Source of the DNA: Fibrobacter sp. UWR4
GTDB lineage: Bacteria; Fibrobacterota; Fibrobacteria; Fibrobacterales; Fibrobacteraceae
DNA: 38,456 bases
Assembly (NCBI RefSeq): GCF_003149045.1
Contig: NZ_QGDU01000032.1
Coordinates: 1-38,456 of the forward strand
Reading direction: 5' to 3'
The position numbers were made by a program, and so were the translations under genes. Shown here piece after piece: positions 15,352 to 21,839 of this stretch (position 1 is its first letter; each line of letters starts with the position of its first letter). A model generated the notes under the pieces. That model saw nothing but the letters and a program-made list of their open reading frames with translations, was not told where the DNA came from and ran no database searches.

Positions 15352-17736
15352 ATGGGAAAGTGTGTAATGGGAAAGATGGTTGCAGGTATGGTTCTGGCCA
15401 GTACGTTTGGAGTGTCTCAGGCCGCCATATCTGCAGGAGAAGTAGTGACGCTTCCTGCGGATGCGAATTTGGGAGGTGGCGATAAGGTGGGTTCCCAGCT
15501 TATTGCTGCTACATACAACGCAGGAAAAGGCCCCGGAGTGTGGATTGTGGCAGACGGCGGATATCGCCTCTACCATAACGGAGCCTTGCTGGCTGAAGAT
15601 AATCAAGCCGGACGCGTCCGCTTCATCCCCATGACTCTTCTTCCTGGAGAAAATGCCTTCTCTGTGGTGGGCGTTAATGGTGCAGGTGCTCCTGGCGTAA
15701 TGGTGCAGATTGATGACCTGGATCGTTCCTACTACAGTGGCAGCGATTGGAAGTCCAAGCCTGGTGTCGGTAGCTCTTCCTGGAAAAATAAAGGTCGAGA
15801 CCTTTCCCAGTGGGGTGGTGCAACTGTTCTCAGCTATTCCAATACGAAGATGCCTAGTGGCGCCGCTTTAAATGGTTTTGCTCCCAACACTCAGGCGAAG
15901 TGGATCTGGACGAACAGCGAAGAGGACGAAAAAGCGATTTTGCTGTTCACTCTGAATATAAAGGCTGAGGGTTTCGGTGCCGTTACTACGGGCGGTGATG
16001 CCGGAAAGATTGTGATTGCGTCTGATACTGCGACAATTATCAAGAACTTGAAATCCAATGACGCCGTTACGATTCTTATTCCGGAAGGAACTTATGACTT
16101 CCGCAAGTTCCGTAATGCGGTGACTGAAGCCAAGAGCAAGAACCGTACGTGGTGCAAAAAGACCTGCGACGGTAAGAATGCTGTAACAGGCAAGCAAAAC
16201 GTTTTTTACCGCATCAATTTCAAGGCAAATACTTGTGCGGACCTGAATGAAGCTGGAATTCAGATTGTGCAGGAAAGTGAAAACCTGCAACAGTGGGAAA
16301 ACTGGATTACCATTCGCGGTAACAAGAGCCTGGTCGGTATGGGTCGTGGGGCGAATCTGCGTGGCGCCTCCCTGAACAACCGCTGGAACGAAGGTGGCCA
16401 TAATAATATTTATCGTAACCTGGCGATTTATGATGTGAATCCGCACTTGATCGAAGCTAGCGATGGCCTTGAAACTTCCGGTGATGCCAACAACCATATT
16501 AAGAATTTCTGGGCAGACCATATTAGCTACAAGTGGATTTCCGATGGCATGGATATGGAGTTTGTCGACAATGCCACTATCAGCTATATGGAAAACGATG
16601 GTGCCAACGAATACAACTGCTGGGGCACTGATCCCTACATGGCTCTTGTAGAGGACGCTCACTTGACTTATGCCAATAACTACTGGCACAATACCTATGG
16701 ACGAGTTCCGAAAGTCACTGGCGAAAGTAACGGCTCTCAGGTGCATATCTATAACCAGCTGGTAGATGGCAACAACTTTTTCATTGCTGGCGCAAATGGT
16801 CATAGCTCTACTGCAAAGGCTTACGTTCGCTATGAAAACAGCTACATCAAGAATGGCAATGGCTATTTGGCTGAATGGGGGGACAATGGTTACGTCTACT
16901 TTAGCGGTGTAACCTTCGATAACACCAAGCAACAGCACCGCTACAATAACACTGTGACTCAAGGCGTTCCTCAGGCTGCCACATTCAATCCTAGCTATAG
17001 TTGGGAAAAACGTGATGTGGCAAGTATTCCTAAGGATTTGCCGAACCTTGTGGGTGTTGGCGGTCGATACGGTTCTATGCCCTCCTACAACCAGACTTTT
17101 GGAGTAAGCAATAAGGCTGCTACCGTATCCATGACTGCTCCTACAGCTGGTGCAAAATTTGATGCAGGAGCATCTGTGACTCTGACGGCTTCCGCCAAGG
17201 ATTCCGATGGTTCTGTAAAGAGCGTTGATTTCTATATCGGTAACGACAAGGTCGGGGCTGCAACCGCTTCTCCTTACGCTGTGGAGGTCTCTGGTCTTCC
17301 AGCAGGAACTTATTCTGCGGTTGCCGTGGTGACGGATAATTCCGGTCTTACCCAAATGTCTGAATTCGTGACTTTTGAAGTGATCGGTGCTGCGGTTGTT
17401 CCTGAAAGTTCTTCCAGCGTAGAAGAGACTCCCGCTTCCTCAGCTTCTGCTCCGAGCAGTTCTTCCGCAGTGATTGCAAGTAGCTCCTCCGAAAATCCGG
17501 CTGTCGATCCTGTAGAAGAATCTAGTAGCAGTTTTGAGGCTGTCATTGCGATTCGTTCTGTGAAGAAATTGGCAACAGAAACTGAAGCTGGCTTCTATCG
17601 GATTTTTGATATGCAGGGCCGCCCCCTGTTCTCTGGCGAAGTTAAACCGAGTAAGATGCCTGCTGCCCGCGTAGTGGTGGTTGAAATGACGAAAAATGGT
17701 GGTTCCGTCCTTCGTCGCTACATCCAGACTCGTTAA
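15352..17736 (+). CDS. Secreted pectate lyase, polysaccharide lyase family 1, with Ig domain and C-terminal tag
   Basis: The start chosen is ATG at 15352, because the signal peptide begins there and AAGGGA precedes it by about 8 bases; an in-frame ATG at 15298 would only add 18 polar residues. The protein has 794 residues. A signal peptide ends near residue 24 (VSQAA). A beta-rich accessory region covers about 26-205. The PL1 parallel beta-helix is at about 215-575: WADHIS (387-392), DGMDMEFVDNATIS with metal-binding-type acidic residues (398-411), and YGRVPKV (449-455), where Arg451 is the likely catalytic base. PL1 enzymes cleave polygalacturonate by Ca-dependent beta-elimination. A bacterial Ig-like domain (about 590-678), Ser-rich linkers and a 65-residue C-terminal module (YRIFDMQGRPLFSGEV) follow. 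Predicted role: pectin breakdown outside the cell or on its surface. Confidence 0.92.
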   Translation: MGKCVMGKMVAGMVLASTFGVSQAAISAGEVVTLPADANLGGGDKVGSQLIAATYNAGKGPGVWIVADGGYRLYHNGALLAEDNQAGRVRFIPMTLLPGENAFSVVGVNGAGAPGVMVQIDDLDRSYYSGSDWKSKPGVGSSSWKNKGRDLSQWGGATVLSYSNTKMPSGAALNGFAPNTQAKWIWTNSEEDEKAILLFTLNIKAEGFGAVTTGGDAGKIVIASDTATIIKNLKSNDAVTILIPEGTYDFRKFRNAVTEAKSKNRTWCKKTCDGKNAVTGKQNVFYRINFKANTCADLNEAGIQIVQESENLQQWENWITIRGNKSLVGMGRGANLRGASLNNRWNEGGHNNIYRNLAIYDVNPHLIEASDGLETSGDANNHIKNFWADHISYKWISDGMDMEFVDNATISYMENDGANEYNCWGTDPYMALVEDAHLTYANNYWHNTYGRVPKVTGESNGSQVHIYNQLVDGNNFFIAGANGHSSTAKAYVRYENSYIKNGNGYLAEWGDNGYVYFSGVTFDNTKQQHRYNNTVTQGVPQAATFNPSYSWEKRDVASIPKDLPNLVGVGGRYGSMPSYNQTFGVSNKAATVSMTAPTAGAKFDAGASVTLTASAKDSDGSVKSVDFYIGNDKVGAATASPYAVEVSGLPAGTYSAVAVVTDNSGLTQMSEFVTFEVIGAAVVPESSSSVEETPASSASAPSSSSAVIASSSSENPAVDPVEESSSSFEAVIAIRSVKKLATETEAGFYRIFDMQGRPLFSGEVKPSKMPAARVVVVEMTKNGGSVLRRYIQTR

Positions 17737-17772
17737 TCACAAAAAAGTTCCTCCAACAAACCCAACCAAAGG

Positions 17773-17798
17773 GCTGATCCGAAAGGATCAGCTTTTTT
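17773..17798 (+). terminator. Rho-independent terminator of the pectate lyase gene
   Basis: GCTGATCC (17773-17780), GAAA tetraloop, GGATCAGC (17785-17792), then a T run. This is a textbook terminator placed 37 bases after the stop codon. Confidence 0.92.
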
Positions 17799-17825
17799 CT
17801 TGACTTATGTTTGTTCGGTTTGTGC

Positions 17826-19388
17826 TTATTCGGCTTGGGCTTTGGGCGGTTCAGCCTCATTGGATGAACTTGCTGCCTTGGCGTCGGCAATTTCCAGCAT
17901 GCGGCGAGCCTGTTTTGCCATCATGTCATTTTCGTTCATCTCGATCACTTTCTTAAGTCGCTTGACGCCTTCGCTTAGTTCAATTCCATTGCTAACGCAG
18001 ATCACGCCTAGAGTGTAGAGTGCTCGGCGAGCGAAGTTTTGATTCTGTTCTAGAGATAGTCCCTTCTTCAGTAGAAGGATGGCTGCTTCTGGAGCGTTTT
18101 TCGTCTTGGCTATTTCGCCCCATTCCAACCACTGGTTGCTGGTGAAGTCTACAAAGCAGTCGGAACCTGTTAATCGTTCCGTCAGGTTTTTTACCAGGGC
18201 GATGTCTATAGGATGCTCCTGCAACAGATTGTTGAATGCTTGTCCCAAAATCCGCTGGGCATTTTCCATCAGCCCTTCCTTGGCAGCCTTGAAACCTTCT
18301 TCAATGGATGCTCGGGTCTTAGCCTTTCGTTCCGCCATCGGATTTCTGTTTGCGTTATTGCGGAGCTTTTCTTCCAGGGCCGCACGGGCAATTTCTTCTT
18401 TTGTCTTCTTGCGGGTTTCGATCTTCAAACCTGCTGTGGCACCCAGTCCAAACATTATCGGAGCAAGAACTGTTGCCTCCCCGAATATGTCCGGATTGAC
18501 GGTCCAGTTGATAATCATGTCCAGCAGAGTGCCGCCGATAGCGATGCCTTTGACTAGCTGAGTGATTTCAAGTCGCTTAGGGCCGAAAGCCGCTGCGCCA
18601 AGCATAAATGCCAGAGGTAGGCTGAGACCCATATAGCGTTCACCCGCATAGTGGTTAAAGAAGCTTGTAGATGCAAGTGCGTAAATGAGGAGGCCGCCTG
18701 CTGCGATGGTGATTACGAATGCGCCCATGAAGAGAGTGAACCTCCAACGGGATTCCAGCTGCAGGAATGCGAAAATGAAGAAACCTGCAAAAATCAGAAA
18801 GCTGATGACGCTAGGGGAAAGTATCCAACTGGTCGCCAAGGTTTCCAGGTTGTCTTTCTTGGGAACTAAGGCCATGTTGTAACGTAAAATCTGGCTGGTG
18901 TACTTGCTTACGTACTTGTCTTCCAGTTTGTCGTAGTCTTTAGGGGTAGGGAATCTTCCGGTTTCCTGGAAAAACTGGTCTCGTCCTCCATTATAGTCCC
19001 ACCATTCCTTGTATTCCGCCTTCAGTTGTTTAATTCGGGTTTCGGGAATGAGTGATGGATTCTGGGCCAAATACTTTTCACGATAACGTGCGAACTCGTC
19101 GGCCTTGATTTTTTTTGAGGGAAGAATTCCTACGGAACGGAACTGTTCTTCGCCTGCGTCGACCCACCACTGATTGAATGTCTTTTCAATATTGGCTTCT
19201 CGCTTGTGCTGTTTCATGTAAGGGGAAAGTGCCGTGACGGCATTGAAAATGCCCAATCCGAGAATCAGGACGATAATGACGTAGTGACTAAATTTCAGAT
19301 GATGCACGGCCTTCTTCAGAAGGTTTATGGCATGTTTGAAAAAACGTTTAAATGTCTCTTTGGATACTTGCATATATAGAATATACAT
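17826..19388 (-). CDS. Polytopic membrane protein with WW-repeat region and helical-repeat tail
   Basis: A 520-residue protein of unknown function. One membrane helix lies at about 35-53. A polar region (70-165) holds two copies of a roughly 38-residue unit with the pattern WWxxxGxxxQF...GxxP...KY (about 73-107 and 128-162). Further hydrophobic helices lie at about 188-210, 215-238, 253-270, 278-296 and 305-321. The C-terminal half is a cytoplasm-type helical region: a basic, possibly coiled-coil stretch (325-375) and TPR-like repeats (430-500), ending in an Ala/Glu/Pro-rich tail. The 188-321 block has the spacing of a rhomboid core, but the GxSG serine site reads GLSL (254-257) and no catalytic His is seen. 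A rhomboid-like pseudoprotease is therefore a low-confidence idea. The gene is 53 bases downstream of the kinase gene on the same strand. Confidence 0.8.
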   Translation of the reverse strand: MYILYMQVSKETFKRFFKHAINLLKKAVHHLKFSHYVIIVLILGLGIFNAVTALSPYMKQHKREANIEKTFNQWWVDAGEEQFRSVGILPSKKIKADEFARYREKYLAQNPSLIPETRIKQLKAEYKEWWDYNGGRDQFFQETGRFPTPKDYDKLEDKYVSKYTSQILRYNMALVPKKDNLETLATSWILSPSVISFLIFAGFFIFAFLQLESRWRFTLFMGAFVITIAAGGLLIYALASTSFFNHYAGERYMGLSLPLAFMLGAAAFGPKRLEITQLVKGIAIGGTLLDMIINWTVNPDIFGEATVLAPIMFGLGATAGLKIETRKKTKEEIARAALEEKLRNNANRNPMAERKAKTRASIEEGFKAAKEGLMENAQRILGQAFNNLLQEHPIDIALVKNLTERLTGSDCFVDFTSNQWLEWGEIAKTKNAPEAAILLLKKGLSLEQNQNFARRALYTLGVICVSNGIELSEGVKRLKKVIEMNENDMMAKQARRMLEIADAKAASSSNEAEPPKAQAE

Positions 19389-19441
19389 CCCGCCAGGAAA
19401 TTGGGATGCCCTAAAAGAAAAATGTATAGGGAAAATGGAAC

Positions 19442-20539
19442 TTAGTGATTGTACTCACGGAGCTGGTTCCATAGGAAGTCCGTGTTTACGTCGCGATATC
19501 CCTGGGCGTTTACCTGTTCACGAAGCTTGTGGGCGATGTCGAAAAGATTGGGACTGTTCTGCATTCTTTCGAAGCTGTCGAACATGGTCAAGCAATCCAT
19601 CCACTGGGCAAGATAAGGGAATCTTGAGTCATGGAAAACATTTTCTCGTCCGTGTTTGATGTATTCCAGGTAACGGTCCGTAACCCGATAGCCGTCTTCC
19701 ATGAAAATATCCATGGCTTTGGGGAACAGCTTCCTTCCGGTTAGGTATTCGTGTGCAATCATACCGAAACTGAAGTAATCTACGGAAGCCGAGAGATTCT
19801 CGCCCATGATAGCTTGTTCTGGGGCGCTGTAGTAAGGAGTGATCTGCCCGCCGTATTCCGTGATGGTTTCTCGCATCTTTGCCTGAGCGTAACCGAAATC
19901 GCAAACCAGTATCTTGTGGTTATTCTTGTGTTCGGGATTTTGGCACAATAAAAGGTTTTTGGGCTTCAGGTCCTTATGCACAACCTGGTAGTAGTGTAAC
20001 TGGCTGATGGTGTTTGCCAGATAGGCAAGTTGCGCGACACGATGAAGAATGTCGTCATCGCTAAGTCCTTCGCGGAAAGTCTTGTCCAGGGAACAGCCCT
20101 TGATGAATTCCATTTTCAGGTAAGGATGTCTTCCTGCGGTTCCGCCGCCCATGCTTTGCACCACGCCTTCGATGTTAGTGGCGCGGATTAGGTTGTTGAT
20201 GCGGATTTCATCCTGGAAGGCACTCAAGGTCATGTTTAGACGATGAATACGATTTTTTCCGGGAGGCACCCAATATTTGCAAATCTTGACCACAATTTCT
20301 TGCTCGGCAGTTTTGTGGCCTGTCTTGGGCTGTTCAAGCCAGTAGTTGGCTCGATAAAGATTGTTGGTTCCTTCCAGGGCCAGCGGTGCGGTAAGTTCGA
20401 TTTTCTGAATAGCACCGTTATGAAGAAACTTCGGATTCTGGTCAAACCAACGCTGATACTCCTCCATCGTGTAATGGGGGCGCATGGCCAAATTACGGGC
20501 CAGGCGATCAAGGGTTTCAGCCAGGATGTTTCGAATCAT
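19442..20539 (-). CDS. Serine/threonine protein kinase (Hanks type)
   Basis: A 365-residue soluble kinase. The ATP-binding Lys is in VVKI (Lys85), with a partner Glu in DEIRI (Glu111). The catalytic loop HKDLKPKNLL has Asp190 and Asn195. The Mg-binding DFG is at 214-216. The activation segment ends in APEQ (239-242), and the structural Asp is in VDYFSFG (Asp254). All essential residues are present, so it should be active. No transmembrane or PASTA segment is present. The glycine-rich loop is weak (EGTNNLYRA in place of GxGxxG). The C-terminal about 60 residues are helical without a recognised domain. It lies between the LOG-family gene and the polytopic membrane protein gene, whose product could be a partner or substrate (inference from adjacency). 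Confidence 0.92.
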   Translation of the reverse strand: MIRNILAETLDRLARNLAMRPHYTMEEYQRWFDQNPKFLHNGAIQKIELTAPLALEGTNNLYRANYWLEQPKTGHKTAEQEIVVKICKYWVPPGKNRIHRLNMTLSAFQDEIRINNLIRATNIEGVVQSMGGGTAGRHPYLKMEFIKGCSLDKTFREGLSDDDILHRVAQLAYLANTISQLHYYQVVHKDLKPKNLLLCQNPEHKNNHKILVCDFGYAQAKMRETITEYGGQITPYYSAPEQAIMGENLSASVDYFSFGMIAHEYLTGRKLFPKAMDIFMEDGYRVTDRYLEYIKHGRENVFHDSRFPYLAQWMDCLTMFDSFERMQNSPNLFDIAHKLREQVNAQGYRDVNTDFLWNQLREYNH

Positions 20540-20568
20540 GACCTAAAGATAGTTCTTTTGCAGTACGA

Positions 20569-20592
20569 AAAAAAGGTACCGATAGGTACCTT
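20569..20592 (-). terminator. Terminator of the LOG-family gene
   Basis: AAGGTACC (20573-20580), loop GATA, GGTACCTT (20585-20592), followed on the minus strand by a run of T (complement of 20569-20574). It separates the LOG-family gene from the kinase gene, so the latter probably has its own promoter. Confidence 0.85.
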
Positions 20593-20623
20593 CTTGTTAG
20601 TTTTTACAGAATTTGTTCGAATA

Positions 20624-21421
20624 TTAATCCTTGGATTGTTTTTCCAAAGTTTCCGTAACAATCTTGTATGCTTCATCCACGCTGTCGCAGAAATGGAACA
20701 GTTTCAAGTCTTCCTTGTTGATCATACCTGTTTCAGCAAAGTATTCCCAGTTTACAGTCTTTTTCCAGAATTCACTGCCGAAGACAATGATGGGCATCTG
20801 CTGGGCGTACTTGTTGGTCTGCACCAGGGTCAGCATTTCGAAAAGTTCGTCCATGGTGCCGAAGCCGCCGGGGAATGCGATCAGGGCACGGGCCTTTTTC
20901 AGGAACCAGTACTTACGCACAAAGAAGTAACGGAATTGCAGGTTCAGTTCGTCGTCGATGTAAGGATTCGGATGCTGTTCAAAAGGCAGCTTGATGTTCA
21001 AGCCGATAGAGGGTGTGCCAACATCGCTTGCGCCTCGATTGCCGGCTTCCATAATGCCAGGACCGCCGCCAGTCATGATGGCGTAGCCTTCCTTACGCTT
21101 GTTTGCCCATTTGCCAAGCATGGCGCCAAGCTTACGGGCGTCATCATAATAACGAGCCACCTTTTCCAGGGCATTCAGCCTGGCCAGTTCCTTCTTGTTG
21201 GTGCATCCTTTGCGGCGTTTGGTGATTTCGCTCATGGGCAAGGTGCGTGCGGAACCGAAGAAGACAATGGTGTTATGGATGTCTTCCTGCTCAAAAACCT
21301 GGTGGGGGCCTAAAAATTCAGAAAGAATACGAATCGGACGGCCTATGTCGCTTTCCATGAATTCGGCGTTGTGGTAGATCATCTGGCCTGGGGCCGGGTG
21401 GAGCTGTTTTTTCTTTGCCAT
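20624..21421 (-). CDS. LOG-family (TIGR00730) nucleotide phosphoribohydrolase
   Basis: A 265-residue Rossmann-fold protein of the TIGR00730/LOG group, often mis-annotated as lysine decarboxylase. The defining motifs are GGGPGIMEA at 118-126 and PGGFGTMDE at 184-192, the latter containing the catalytic Glu and the phosphate-binding loop. Characterised members release ribose 5-phosphate from nucleoside 5'-monophosphates, including cytokinin precursors. The N-terminal extension of about 50 residues is longer than in minimal LOG proteins, as in the larger bacterial subgroup. It is transcribed alone up to the hairpin at 20569-20592. Confidence 0.9.
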   Translation of the reverse strand: MAKKKQLHPAPGQMIYHNAEFMESDIGRPIRILSEFLGPHQVFEQEDIHNTIVFFGSARTLPMSEITKRRKGCTNKKELARLNALEKVARYYDDARKLGAMLGKWANKRKEGYAIMTGGGPGIMEAGNRGASDVGTPSIGLNIKLPFEQHPNPYIDDELNLQFRYFFVRKYWFLKKARALIAFPGGFGTMDELFEMLTLVQTNKYAQQMPIIVFGSEFWKKTVNWEYFAETGMINKEDLKLFHFCDSVDEAYKIVTETLEKQSKD

Positions 21422-21506
21422 AATTCACTTCCTTTTCAAAATTTGTATGAAACTTCGATTTTTATCATAATATATGCTCTAAAATCGGAATATGATGCAA
21501 ATTTTT

Positions 21507-21535
21507 TTGCAGAATCCTCCTACTTGGAATAAAAT
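21507..21535 (+). promoter_or_regulatory. Possible promoter of the 70-residue protein gene
   Basis: TTGCAG (21507-21512) and TAAAAT (21530-21535) are 17 bases apart. The expected start site would fall about 10 bases before the ATG at 21551, giving a very short leader. The match is moderate. Confidence 0.4.
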
Positions 21536-21550
21536 CTTTATATTTGAGCT

Positions 21551-21763
21551 ATGCTCGTAAAAATTTGGACAGACAGTTTTATTATCACTGGCGAAATCGA
21601 CACCCTTCGTGACGAACGCCTGACGGACTATATTCGCGAAAACAAGGATTTTATCGCGGTGACCCAGGTACGTGTTAGTGACCGTAGCGAAAAGGATTTG
21701 TTCCGCACACACTTCCTCAATGTGAGCACTAGCCACATCGAGATCATTCTCCCGGCTGAATAA
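21551..21763 (+). CDS. Small conserved protein, DUF6812-like
   Basis: A 70-residue soluble protein. Its pattern (KIWTDSFIITGEI, then ERLTDYIRENKDFIAVTQVRV, then FLNVSTSHIEIILP) resembles a small beta-rich family I associate with DUF6812 (a strand, a GEI turn, an RLxDYI helix, and F(L)NV near the end). Function is unknown. It is a stand-alone gene, divergent from the LOG-family gene by 129 bases. It converges on the radical SAM gene with a hairpin between them. Codon use and the coherent family-like pattern make it a real gene despite its size. Confidence 0.75.
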   Translation: MLVKIWTDSFIITGEIDTLRDERLTDYIRENKDFIAVTQVRVSDRSEKDLFRTHFLNVSTSHIEIILPAE

Positions 21764-21786
21764 AGTCCGCTCGAGTAGAACGTTAT

Positions 21787-21814
21787 AAAAAAGCCGCCCG
21801 TTTCCGTGGCGGCT
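21787..21814 (-). terminator. Terminator of the radical SAM gene
   Basis: AGCCGCC (21792-21798) pairs with GGCGGCT (21808-21814). On the minus strand the stem is followed by six T. It may also act weakly for the small plus-strand gene. Confidence 0.85.
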
Positions 21815-21839
21815 AAAATTGTTGGTGTTCGCCGATGCT

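Noticed and set aside
15868-17355. Long minus-strand frame of 495 codons inside the pectate lyase gene
   Set aside because: The plus strand encodes a complete PL1 enzyme with catalytic motifs; the opposite frame shows no domain and arises from codon bias.
17826-19388. Active rhomboid protease
   Set aside because: The helix spacing is suggestive, but GxSG reads GLSL and no catalytic His is visible, so activity is not supported.
20624-21421. Lysine decarboxylase
   Set aside because: The PGGxGTxxE motif defines the LOG/TIGR00730 family; the decarboxylase label is a historical mis-annotation.
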